From Raineyella sp034933565 (GTDB lineage: Bacteria > Actinomycetota > Actinomycetes > Propionibacteriales > Propionibacteriaceae): DNA of 64,000 nucleotides. Under the pieces are notes generated by a model, which made no database searches, was not told where the DNA came from, and worked only from the letters and a program-made list of their open reading frames with translations. The DNA is taken from positions 57,083 to 121,082 of the forward strand of contig NZ_JAYFNG010000006.1 in assembly GCF_034933565.1 (NCBI RefSeq). The letters are read 5' to 3'. Each line of letters starts with the position of its first letter. Position 1 is the first letter of the stretch. A program made the position numbers and the translations under genes. Below, in pieces: positions 1-7,718 of the stretch.

Positions 1-132
1 GTAGCCGAGGCGGCGCCGGGCCAGCGAGTCGGCGATGTCCTGCGACGTCACCCGGATGTGGGAGGGCATCCCCTCGAGGACGGCCACCAGGGCCTGTCCG
101 TGGGACTCTCCGGCAGTCAACCAACGCACCAT
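1..132 (-). CDS. aroC: Chorismate synthase, N-terminal fragment cut by the window edge
   Basis: This is the first 44 codons of a chorismate synthase, which converts 5-enolpyruvylshikimate-3-phosphate to chorismate in the last step of the shikimate pathway. The ATG is at 132. The protein begins MVRWLTAGESHGQALVAVLE, and the GESHG motif at residues 8-12 is the hallmark FMN/substrate-binding start of the family; an RRRLGY stretch also matches. The gene runs off the left end. It starts 13 bp after aroE, the preceding pathway gene, on the same strand, so the two are very likely co-transcribed. Confidence 0.93.
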   Translation of the reverse strand, partial: MVRWLTAGESHGQALVAVLEGMPSHIRVTSQDIADSLARRRLGY

Positions 133-145
133 GGGGGCTACTCTC

Positions 146-976
146 TCATCCCTCCCGGCGGGCGGCCAACGCCGCCCGACCGGCAGACAGCAGGACCTCG
201 ACGTCCACCTCACGGCCGGTCATCAGGCGGACCTGGTCAGCAGCCTGGGCGGCCAGCAGGTCCATCCCGTCGAGCACTGCGGCACCGACCCGCTCGGCCG
301 CCGCCGCCAGCGCCGTCGGCCACGGGTCGTAGATGATGTCGAACAACACCGGCGAGACGGCGCCGATCCGGGCCGCCAGATCCGGTGCCAGCTCGGTCGG
401 GGCGGTCGCGACGGTCACCTGGGGGGCGACCATCGGCAGCCGGCCCCAGCCGACGATCTCGAGCCGCTGGTCGAGGTGGGCGGCGACCGGGTCGAGGCTG
501 GCGTGGGCACGCTCGGCCGACCGGGCCATCACCCCGACCGCCCGGACGCCCAGCGGTGCCAGGGCGGCCAGCGCGGAGCGCGCGGTCGCCCCGGCCCCGA
601 TCAGCAGGGCGGTGTCGGCGTGGGTGACGCCGGCTCGTGACAGTGCCGCGGTCATCCCGGTCACGTCGGTGTTCTCGACCCGGTGCGGGCCGCCGGTGTG
701 GTCGAGGACCAGCGTGTTCCCGGCGCCGACGAGCCGGGCGAGGGCGCTGGGGGTGCCCAGGCCCAGGACGGCATGCTTGAGCGGCATCGTCAGGCTCAGG
801 CCGACCCACTCCGGGCCGAGGCCGGCGACGAAACCGGCCAGGCCCGCCTCGTCCACCTCGTGCGCCTCGTAGGTCCAGTCGGTCAGGCCGAGCGCCGCGT
901 ACGCCGCCCGGTGGAGCTGCGGGGACAGCGAGTGCCCGATCGGGGAGCCCAGCACGGCGCAGCGGTGCGGCTCCAT
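146..976 (-). CDS. aroE: Shikimate dehydrogenase
   Basis: The 276-residue product should reduce 3-dehydroshikimate to shikimate with NADPH in the cytosol. Substrate-binding elements are visible: SLS at about residues 16-18, the catalytic lysine in TMPLK (about K67), GNT at 86-88 and the aspartate of ENTD (about D104). A Rossmann GAGATAR loop follows at about 127-133. I chose the ATG at 976 because its A is shared with the stop codon of mltG (TGATG junction) and the conserved sequence begins directly with CAVLGSPIGHSLSP. A longer in-frame start inside mltG is not credible. It sits between mltG and aroC. Confidence 0.93.
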   Translation of the reverse strand: MEPHRCAVLGSPIGHSLSPQLHRAAYAALGLTDWTYEAHEVDEAGLAGFVAGLGPEWVGLSLTMPLKHAVLGLGTPSALARLVGAGNTLVLDHTGGPHRVENTDVTGMTAALSRAGVTHADTALLIGAGATARSALAALAPLGVRAVGVMARSAERAHASLDPVAAHLDQRLEIVGWGRLPMVAPQVTVATAPTELAPDLAARIGAVSPVLFDIIYDPWPTALAAAAERVGAAVLDGMDLLAAQAADQVRLMTGREVDVEVLLSAGRAALAARREG

Positions 977-2199
977 CAGCACAGGCCCTTCTCCTTGTTG
1001 GCCGAGCACCACGCCTGGAACTCGGCGACGTACCGGTTGTGCTCGGCCAGCGTGGCGGCGTACTTGGTCTCCCCCGTCTCCGGGTTGACCGTGACGAAGA
1101 AGAGCCACGGGCCACTGGCGGGATGGGCCGCCGCGTCCAGGGCGGCCTTGCCCGGCGCGTCGATCGGCGTCGGTGGCAGGCCGGTGTGCAGATAGGTGTT
1201 GTACGGGCTGTCCTGGGCCCGTTCCTTGTCGGTGGTGGTGATCTTGCCGTTCAGGCCGTTGACGTACTTGACGGTGGAGTCCAGCTGCAACGGCATGCCC
1301 TGGCGGAGCCGGTTGTAGATCACCTCGGCGACCTTCGGCCGGTTGTCCTCGGTCCGGGCCTCCATCTCGACGATGGAGGCCACCGTGACCAGGTCGGCGG
1401 GCGAGCGGTTCATCGCGGCGGCGGCCTGTTCCAGACCCACCTGGGCGGCGGCCTGCTTGTACTCGTCCACCATCGTCACGAGGATCTGCTTGGCGGTGGG
1501 GGTGTCGCCGAGGTGGTAGGTGTCGGGGAAGAGGTAGCCCTCCAGCGTTTTGGCGTACGCCGGGGCCCCCAGCGCGGCGGGATCGTTCGCCAGGTCGGCG
1601 AACTGCTGGCGCGGGATGCCGCTCTGCTCGGCGATCGTGTCCAGCTGCTGTGCGAGGGTGAGGCCCTCGCGCAGGCTGATCTGTTTGACGATCCGGTTCT
1701 TCGGGTCCAGCATGGCCGTGACGGCCCGGTCCGCGGGCAGGTGGGTGGCCAGCCGGTAGTCGCCGGGCTGGATCCCGCTCGCCTTGCTGTTGGCCTTCGC
1801 GGCCCGGACGAACGCCGCCTGCGACTTCACCACGCCCTTGTCGGCGAGGATCGCGCCGATGTCCTTGAGGCTGGCGCCGCTGGGGATCCGGACGCTGACG
1901 GCGGCACCCGGCGTGGTCGAGGCGGCGTAGTCAGGGGCCCGCAGGCCGAGCTTCCCGGCGGCGTACCATCCCCCGCCGGCGAACAGGGCGAGGACGAGGA
2001 CCAGCACGACGGTGAGGATGATCCCGGCCCGTCGCGAGCCGCGTTTCCCGCGCGACGCCCGCTCGGCCCTGGCCCGCCGGCCGCGGCGGGGTGGGGGGGT
2101 GTCGTGCGCCCGGCGGGCGCGCCGGGGGGCCGGCTGCTCGGGCCGGTCGGGCCCATCGGCCCGGTCGGGCCCGTCCGGCTGGTCGAAGAAGTGGCTCAT
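976..2199 (-). CDS. mltG: Endolytic murein transglycosylase MltG (YceG family)
   Basis: This 407-residue, single-pass membrane protein cuts nascent peptidoglycan strands and sets glycan length. It has a long basic and proline-rich cytoplasmic tail (residues 1-57), a transmembrane helix at about 58-80, and then the YceG domain. The catalytic glutamate is expected at about E278 in the motif VASIVEMEAR, followed by NRPKVAEVIYNRL and LQLDSTVKY as in the family. The C-terminus contains LPPTPIDAPG. It overlaps ruvX by 4 nt and aroE by 1 nt, so translation is coupled through alaS-ruvX-mltG-aroE, a common actinobacterial order. The extended arginine/proline-rich N-terminal tail is typical of actinobacterial versions. 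Confidence 0.93.
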   Translation of the reverse strand: MSHFFDQPDGPDRADGPDRPEQPAPRRARRAHDTPPPRRGRRARAERASRGKRGSRRAGIILTVVLVLVLALFAGGGWYAAGKLGLRAPDYAASTTPGAAVSVRIPSGASLKDIGAILADKGVVKSQAAFVRAAKANSKASGIQPGDYRLATHLPADRAVTAMLDPKNRIVKQISLREGLTLAQQLDTIAEQSGIPRQQFADLANDPAALGAPAYAKTLEGYLFPDTYHLGDTPTAKQILVTMVDEYKQAAAQVGLEQAAAAMNRSPADLVTVASIVEMEARTEDNRPKVAEVIYNRLRQGMPLQLDSTVKYVNGLNGKITTTDKERAQDSPYNTYLHTGLPPTPIDAPGKAALDAAAHPASGPWLFFVTVNPETGETKYAATLAEHNRYVAEFQAWCSANKEKGLC

Positions 2200-2690
2200 C
2201 GGGGGTCTCCCTGGTCGGGCGGCGGCACGGCCTCCCCGGCGGGTCCGCCAGTGGACCGCTCGACGGACAGTGCGTACTCGAGGATGGCCACCGCGGCGGC
2301 CTGGTCGATGACGGACCGCTGGGCGCGGGTGTTGCGGCCGGCGGCATGCAGGTCCCGGGTGGCCGCAGCAGTGGTCATCCGCTCGTCGACCAGCCGCAGC
2401 CCGGTGCCGGGGTCGAGCCGGCGCCGGAACACGGCGGCCCGTCGCCGCATCTTCTGCGCGGCGGGCCCCTCCTTGCCCTTGAGCGTACGCGGCAGCCCCA
2501 TCACCACCTCGAGCAGCGGACCGTACTCCTCGACGAGCAGGAGGATCTCCCCGATCGCGGCGTCCTCGTTCCCCCTGACCTGGACGGTCCGCACCGGGTA
2601 GGCCAGCGTCGCAGCCGGGTCACAGGCCGCGACGCCGATCCGGGCATCGCCCCAGTCGAGGGCGAGTCGTACGCCGGGACGCAGCATCAT
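2196..2690 (-). CDS. ruvX: Holliday junction resolvase-like nuclease / pre-16S rRNA nuclease
   Basis: The 164-residue protein belongs to the YqgF/RuvX RNase H-fold family, which processes the 5' end of 16S rRNA and has also been linked to Holliday junctions. The family signature LALDWGDARIGVA lies near the N-terminus with the metal-binding aspartate at about D12. The VMGLPRTLKG and LVDERMTT segments match the later conserved blocks, and ending near SVIDQAAAVAILEYAL is usual. It is sandwiched between alaS and mltG with 4-nt overlaps on both sides. Confidence 0.9.
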   Translation of the reverse strand: MMLRPGVRLALDWGDARIGVAACDPAATLAYPVRTVQVRGNEDAAIGEILLLVEEYGPLLEVVMGLPRTLKGKEGPAAQKMRRRAAVFRRRLDPGTGLRLVDERMTTAAATRDLHAAGRNTRAQRSVIDQAAAVAILEYALSVERSTGGPAGEAVPPPDQGDPR

Positions 2691-5350
2691 CGAGCGGCGC
2701 CGACCTTCTCGACGGCCGCCCGGACCGCCGCCAGCGCCCTCGGGGCGCCGGCCGGGTCCGTGCCACCGCCCTGGGCGAGGTCGGGCCTGCCACCACCCTT
2801 GCCGCCGAGCTCGGTCACCGCGACCCGGATCAGGTCACCGGCCGACAGACCGAGGTCGCGCGCACCGGCCGTGGTGGCGACCACGGCGGCGGGCTTGTCG
2901 ACGCCGCCCACCAGTGCCACGACGCCGGGGGTCTCCCCCAGCCGGCCGCGGATGTCGGTGGCCAGCGTGCGCAGATCACCGGCGGCGACCCCGTCGACGG
3001 ACTCCGCCACCAGCATGGCGCCACCGATCCGGACGGCCCGGTCGACGAACGTGCCGGCGGCCGCCAGCAGCTCCTTCGCGCGGAACGCGGCGATCTCCTT
3101 CTCCGCCGCCTTGAGCTGCTCGGCCATCCGGGCGACCCGGTCGGCGAGCTGATCGGGCTGGGTCTTCAGCGCCTCCGCCAGGCCGAGCACCAACTGGCGC
3201 TCCGCGGCGAAGTGGCCGAAGGCCTGGGGCCCGACGAGGAACTCGACCCGACGGATGCCCGAGCCGATGGAGGACTCCCCGGTCATCGCCACCAGGCCGA
3301 TCTGGGCGGTGTGGGAGACATGGGTGCCGCCGCACAGCTCGAGTGACCACGGGCTGCCCATCTCGACGACCCGCACCCGCTCGGGGTATTTCTCGCCGAA
3401 CATGGCCATCGCCCCGGCGGCCTTGGCGTCGGAGAGGTTCATCATCTGGGTGGTCACCGCGAGGTCGTCGTTGATCGCCTCCATGGTGCGGCCCTCGATC
3501 GCCTGCTGCAGGTCCTTCGACAGCGCCTGGGTGGAGTTGAAGTCGAAGCGCAGGTAGCCGGGCTTGTTGTAGGAGCCCGCCTGGACCGCACTCGGCCCGA
3601 CCAGCTCGCGCAGCGCGGCGTGCACCAGGTGGGTCGCCGAGTGCGCCTGGCGCGACCCGAGCCGGTGGGCGGGATCGACCCGCGCGTCGACCGACTGACC
3701 GACGTGCAGCTCCCCCTCGCCGACCCGGACGGTGTGCACGACCAGGCCCGGGACCGGACGCTGGACGTCGAGCACGTCGAGGTGCAGGCCGTCGCCGGTG
3801 ATGATGCCGAGATCGGCGTCCTGGCCGCCGGACTCCGCGTAGAACGGCGTCTCGGCGAGGACGAGCTCGACGGTGTCACCGGCCTGCGCCTCCCCGATCG
3901 CCGTCCCGTCGCGCAGCAGGCCACGTACGGTGGAGGGGGTGACCAGCTCGGTGTAGCCGGTGAACGCGGTCTCCCCGCCGGCCCGCAGCTCGCGGTAGGT
4001 GTCGGTGCTGACCATCCCGCCCTTCTTGGCCCGGGCGTCGGCCTTGGCACGGTCGCGCTGCTCCTGCATCAGCCCCTGGAACGCCTTGCGGTCCACCGTG
4101 AGGCCCTGTTCCTCGGCCATTTCCAGGGTCAGGTCGATCGGGAAGCCGTACGTGTCGTGCAGCTGGAACGCCGCCGCGCCGGACAGCGTGTCCTGGCCGG
4201 CCTCCTTGGTCCGCTGCACCGCCATGTCGAAGATCTGCGTGCCGGAGGTGAGCGTGCGCCGGAAGGTCTCCTCCTCCGCGTACGCCACGTCGCTGATCCG
4301 CGCCCAGTTGGTGGCGACCTCGGGCCAGGAGACCTGCATCAGGTCACGGCTGATCGGCAGCAGCTCGGCCAGCACCGGGTCCTGCACGCCGAGCAGGCGC
4401 ATCGCCCGGATCGCCCGGCGCAGCAGGCGACGCAACACGTAGCCACGCGCCTCGTTGCCCGGCGAGACCCCGTCGGCCATCAGCATCAGGCCGGAGCGGA
4501 CGTGGTCCCCGACGACCCGCAGCCGGACATCGTCACCGTGGTCGGCGCCGTACGTCTTCCCGGCCAGCTCCGCGGCCCGGACGATCACCGGCCAGACCTC
4601 GTCGATCTCGTACATGTTCTGCTTGCCCTGCAGCAGGTACGCGATCCGCTCCAGCCCGGCGCCGGTGTCGATGTTCTTCCTGGGCAGGTCGCCAGTGACG
4701 TCGAAGTCGGTCTTCGAGCGCACCACGGACAGGTCCTGGGTCTGGAAGACCAGGTTCCAGATCTCCAGGAACCGGTCCTCGTCGGCCTCGGGGCCGCCGT
4801 CGGGCCCGTACTCGGGGCCGCGGTCGATGTAGATCTCCGAGCAGGGGCCGCCCGGGCCGGGGACACCCATGTGCCAGTAGTTGTCCTTGAGGCCACGACG
4901 CTGGATGTGCTCGGCCGGGATGCCGACGGCGCGCCACATCGCGAAGGCCTCGTCGTCGTCGGTGAGCACGGTGGTCCAGATCCGGTCGGCGTCGAAGCCG
5001 AAGCCGCCCTCGGACTGCGGGCCGGTGACCAGCTCCCAGGCGTACTCGATCGCACCCTGCTTGAAGTAGTCGCCGAACGAGAAGTTGCCGAGCATCTGGA
5101 AGAAGGTGCCGTGCCGGGTGGTCCTGCCGACCTCCTCGATGTCGAGGGTCCGGACGCACTTCTGGGAGCTGACGGCACGGTCGAAGGGGGCGACCTCGTC
5201 GCCGATGAAGTAGGGCTTGAACGGCACCATGCCGGCGTTGACGAACAGCAGCGTCGGGTCGTTGTACACCAGCGGGGCCGAGGGCACCACGGTGTGACCA
5301 CGCTTCTCGAAGAAGTCGAGGTACGTCCGCCGGATGTCGGCTGTCTTCAT
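2687..5350 (-). CDS. alaS: Alanine--tRNA ligase
   Basis: This is a full-length 887-residue AlaRS that charges tRNA-Ala. The class II aminoacylation core is at the N-terminus (MKTADIRRTYLDFFEKRGH, then RTTRHGTFFQMLGNFSFGDY). The editing domain carries the zinc-binding HSATH and CGGTH motifs in the second half, and a C-Ala domain ends with the glycine-rich GGKGGGRPDLAQGGG motif. The ATG at 5350 matches the family start. The gene overlaps the upstream small membrane-protein gene and downstream ruvX by 4 nt each. Confidence 0.97.
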   Translation of the reverse strand: MKTADIRRTYLDFFEKRGHTVVPSAPLVYNDPTLLFVNAGMVPFKPYFIGDEVAPFDRAVSSQKCVRTLDIEEVGRTTRHGTFFQMLGNFSFGDYFKQGAIEYAWELVTGPQSEGGFGFDADRIWTTVLTDDDEAFAMWRAVGIPAEHIQRRGLKDNYWHMGVPGPGGPCSEIYIDRGPEYGPDGGPEADEDRFLEIWNLVFQTQDLSVVRSKTDFDVTGDLPRKNIDTGAGLERIAYLLQGKQNMYEIDEVWPVIVRAAELAGKTYGADHGDDVRLRVVGDHVRSGLMLMADGVSPGNEARGYVLRRLLRRAIRAMRLLGVQDPVLAELLPISRDLMQVSWPEVATNWARISDVAYAEEETFRRTLTSGTQIFDMAVQRTKEAGQDTLSGAAAFQLHDTYGFPIDLTLEMAEEQGLTVDRKAFQGLMQEQRDRAKADARAKKGGMVSTDTYRELRAGGETAFTGYTELVTPSTVRGLLRDGTAIGEAQAGDTVELVLAETPFYAESGGQDADLGIITGDGLHLDVLDVQRPVPGLVVHTVRVGEGELHVGQSVDARVDPAHRLGSRQAHSATHLVHAALRELVGPSAVQAGSYNKPGYLRFDFNSTQALSKDLQQAIEGRTMEAINDDLAVTTQMMNLSDAKAAGAMAMFGEKYPERVRVVEMGSPWSLELCGGTHVSHTAQIGLVAMTGESSIGSGIRRVEFLVGPQAFGHFAAERQLVLGLAEALKTQPDQLADRVARMAEQLKAAEKEIAAFRAKELLAAAGTFVDRAVRIGGAMLVAESVDGVAAGDLRTLATDIRGRLGETPGVVALVGGVDKPAAVVATTAGARDLGLSAGDLIRVAVTELGGKGGGRPDLAQGGGTDPAGAPRALAAVRAAVEKVGAAR

Positions 5351-5562
5351 TCGTCGCCCTCCTCAGGCAGGTTCAGCGCCTCGCGGATCTCCGCCTCGCG
5401 CTCGGCGGATGCCCGCCGTACGTCGTCGATGAATCCGTTCACCCGCTCCAGCGCCGGGGTCCCCTGGTTCGCCGCCACCACGCGGCGACCGACCAGCACG
5501 ACCACCGTGGCGGCGGCCGCGCCGATGACGAACCACAGCGCGCCGCGTGCACCCGCGCGCAT
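5347..5562 (-). CDS. Small membrane-anchored protein between alaS and a DUF948 gene
   Basis: The 71-residue protein has one transmembrane helix (about residues 7-25, ALWFVIGAAAATVVVLVG) followed by a short charged helical tail ending in LNLPEEGDE. I recognise no catalytic motif. Small proteins of this type recur between alaS and a DUF948 protein in actinobacteria, so it is probably a real conserved envelope or accessory protein. Its ATG shares one base with the preceding stop codon and its end overlaps alaS by 4 nt, so it is translationally coupled to both. The function is unknown. Confidence 0.75.
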   Translation of the reverse strand: MRAGARGALWFVIGAAAATVVVLVGRRVVAANQGTPALERVNGFIDDVRRASAEREAEIREALNLPEEGDE

Positions 5563-5945
5563 CAGCGCACCCCGCCCTTGCCGCGCCGGGACGCGGCGGA
5601 GCGCAGCCCGTAGCTGAACGCCGCGACCTTGACCAGCGGACCACCGACGGTGGCGCGGAACAGGGTGGTCAGTTCGGCGGCGTTGCGGGCGACCGTGGTG
5701 GCGTTGGCGGTGACCTGCGAGGCGTCCGAGGTGATCAGGCCGACCTTCTCGATCTCGGAGTTGGCCGCGGTCACCGTGCCGCGCAGCTCGGTCATGATCG
5801 GCACCAGCGAATGACCGAAGTCACGCACCACGAGCCGGACCTCCTCCAGCACCCGGGCGAGCTTGAACAGCGGGCGGGCGAGGAAGGCCACCAGGAGCAG
5901 GGCCGCCAGGGCGGCGAGCAGGCCGGCGATGCCACCGACGGTCAT
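5562..5945 (-). CDS. DUF948 family membrane protein
   Basis: The 127-residue product begins with a transmembrane helix (GGIAGLLAALAALLLVAFLA) and continues as an amphipathic, coiled-coil-like stretch with many Ala/Val/Glu (TAANSEIEKVGLITSDASQV), as in DUF948 (YtxG-like) proteins. The start at 5945 is supported by GGAGG about 8 nt upstream. Longer upstream in-frame sequence is arginine-rich and not credible. It is the first gene of the DUF948-small protein-alaS-ruvX-mltG-aroE-aroC series. The role is unknown; membrane association is the safe statement. Confidence 0.78.
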   Translation of the reverse strand: MTVGGIAGLLAALAALLLVAFLARPLFKLARVLEEVRLVVRDFGHSLVPIMTELRGTVTAANSEIEKVGLITSDASQVTANATTVARNAAELTTLFRATVGGPLVKVAAFSYGLRSAASRRGKGGVR

Positions 5946-6141
5946 CAGGTACCTCCAGGTCGAGAGCGTGGGACGAGTCCACAACCGTACGAATTCAACA
6001 GGGTCGACCCTACAACCCGGCTCCCACCTTTCCCGCACGCAGCCACGGGGGCGAATGCCCCGGAAGCCGCCACCCCACGGGCGGATATGTCGAGCTGCTA
6101 CCCCGACGCCGGCTGGCCCGACGCCGGCGGCGCGGTCCCGG

Positions 6142-7536
6142 TCAGCCCCGTGACCGACCAGGGCGGTGCTTGCCCAGCAGTTCCACCAGGACGTCGAGCC
6201 GATCGGCCATCGCCGCCTCGGCCCCGTTGCGGGTCGGCCGGTAGTACTCGGCATCGAGCAGGTCGTCGGGGAGGTACTGCTGGCGGGCCACGCTGTGCGG
6301 CGCGTCGTGGGCGTACCGGTAGCCCTTGCCGTGGCCCAGGGCCGCAGCCCCCTGGTAGTGGGCATCGCGCAGGTGCGCGGGCACCTCCCGTCCCCGCCCG
6401 GCCCGGACATCCTCCAGCGCCCTGGCGATCCCCAGGTAGGCCGCGTTCGACTTCGGGGCCATCGCGCAGGCCACGGTCGCGTGGGCCAGGGTGATCCGCG
6501 CCTCGGGCATCCCGATCAGTTGCACCGCCTGGGCGGCGGCGACGCAGGTCTGCAGCACCGACGACTGGGCCATCCCGATGTCCTCGCTGGCCGAGATGAC
6601 CAGCCGGCGGGCGATGAACCGCGGGTCCTCCCCGGCCTCGAGCATCCGGGCGAGGTAGTGCAGTGCGGCCTGGACGTCGGAGCCGCGGATCGACTTGATG
6701 AACGCGCTGATCACGTCGTAGTGCTGGTCGCCACCCTTGTCGTACCGGACGGCGGCGCGGTCGACCGCCTGCTCGAGGGCCGCCAGGTCGATCGTGTCGT
6801 CACCGCGGGCGGTCGCTCCGGCGGCGGCCTCCTCCAGGTAGGTGAGTGCCCGCCGGGCGTCGCCCCCGGCCATCTGCAGCAGCGCGGCCCGTGCGTCGGC
6901 GGTCAGGGCGTACGTACCGCCGGCCGGGGTCGCCAGCCCGCGCTCGTCCACCAGGGCCCGGTCGAGCAACACCCCGATCCCCTCGTCGGTCAGGGGGCGC
7001 AGGGTGAGCAACAGGGAACGGGACAGCAGCGGCGAGATCACCGAGAAGCTCGGGTTCTCCGTGGTGGCGGCGATCAGGGTGACCAGCCGGTTCTCCACGG
7101 CGGGGAGCAGCACGTCCTGCTGTGCCTTGGAGAAGCGGTGCACCTCGTCGACGAAGAGCACCGTCGGATTGCCCCGGGCCAGCTCGCGCTTGGCGGTGTC
7201 CAGCTCGGCCCGGACGTCCTTCACCCCCGCGGTGACCGCGGAGATCTCCACGAAACGTCGGTGCGTGGAGTGCGAGACCACTGCGGCGATGGTGGTCTTG
7301 CCGACCCCCGGCGGCCCCCACAGGAAGACCGATCCCGGTTCCCCTGCCGCCAGCCGGCGCAGCGGGGAGCCCGGGGTGAGCAGGTGGTCCTGGCCGACGA
7401 TCTCGTCGAGTGTCCGGGGCCGCAGCCGGACCGCCAGCGGCTGCTGGCCGTGCCCGGCCCAGCTCAGTGTCCCCCCGCGGTCGTCCGCGGAGGGACCGGA
7501 GGGTTCATCGGTGTCGGAGAACAGATCGGGTGCCAT
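6142..7536 (-). CDS. rarA: Replication-associated recombination AAA+ ATPase RarA/MgsA
   Basis: The 464-residue AAA+ ATPase acts at stalled replication forks. It starts with a loosely conserved region, then LAVRLRPRTLDEIVGQDHLL. The Walker A motif GPPGVGKT is at about residues 74-81, Walker B is LFVDEVHRF at about 127-135, and sensor 1 is ATTENPSF. The C-terminal MgsA tetramerisation region contains KSIRGSDVQAALHYLARML and LPDDLLDAEYYRPT. A TAGGCT -10-like element lies 10 nt upstream of the ATG, so the 5' UTR should be very short. It is separated from the DUF948 gene by 196 bp, in which I see no further gene. Confidence 0.94.
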   Translation of the reverse strand: MAPDLFSDTDEPSGPSADDRGGTLSWAGHGQQPLAVRLRPRTLDEIVGQDHLLTPGSPLRRLAAGEPGSVFLWGPPGVGKTTIAAVVSHSTHRRFVEISAVTAGVKDVRAELDTAKRELARGNPTVLFVDEVHRFSKAQQDVLLPAVENRLVTLIAATTENPSFSVISPLLSRSLLLTLRPLTDEGIGVLLDRALVDERGLATPAGGTYALTADARAALLQMAGGDARRALTYLEEAAAGATARGDDTIDLAALEQAVDRAAVRYDKGGDQHYDVISAFIKSIRGSDVQAALHYLARMLEAGEDPRFIARRLVISASEDIGMAQSSVLQTCVAAAQAVQLIGMPEARITLAHATVACAMAPKSNAAYLGIARALEDVRAGRGREVPAHLRDAHYQGAAALGHGKGYRYAHDAPHSVARQQYLPDDLLDAEYYRPTRNGAEAAMADRLDVLVELLGKHRPGRSRG

Positions 7537-7546
7537 GGCACCTGCC

Positions 7547-7552
7547 AGCCTA
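7547..7552 (-). promoter_or_regulatory. Candidate -10 box of rarA
   Basis: On the minus strand the sequence is TAGGCT (TANNNT type) ending 10 nt before the rarA ATG. A GGCAGG stretch between could serve as a weak ribosome-binding site or the transcript could be nearly leaderless. Assignment is by motif only. Confidence 0.4.
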
Positions 7553-7625
7553 GTCGCCCGGCATCGGAGGAGCCGGGGAGCAAGGCTCGGGCGCCCGGAA
7601 CGTCCCGCGCCCCCGTACCGAACGC

Positions 7626-7662
7626 CCCTCGCCCCCGTACCAAGAGGTGTCGGGGGCGAGGG
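7626..7662 (-). terminator. Hairpin downstream of aspS
   Basis: A perfect 12-bp inverted repeat (CCCTCGCCCCCG at 7626-7637 and its complement at 7651-7662) encloses a 13-nt loop and starts 56 nt past the aspS stop. There is no clear T tract. It is the best candidate for ending aspS transcription before rarA. Confidence 0.5.
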
Positions 7663-7663
7663 A

Positions 7664-7699
7664 CGTCGCGGGTGTCACCATTGCGTCGCGGGTGTCACC
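7664..7699. repeat. Short 16-bp direct repeat between aspS and rarA
   Basis: The 16-bp sequence CGTCGCGGGTGTCACC occurs at 7664-7679 and again at 7684-7699, a 20-bp period, immediately beside the aspS-distal hairpin. No function is evident. Confidence 0.6.
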
Positions 7700-7718
7700 G
7701 CGGCAGCGTGCCGGTGGG

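Noticed and set aside
5946..6141. rpsD or another small gene between rarA and the DUF948 gene
   Set aside because: Some actinobacteria have a gene in this position, but no conserved frame or ribosomal-protein motif is present in these 196 bp.
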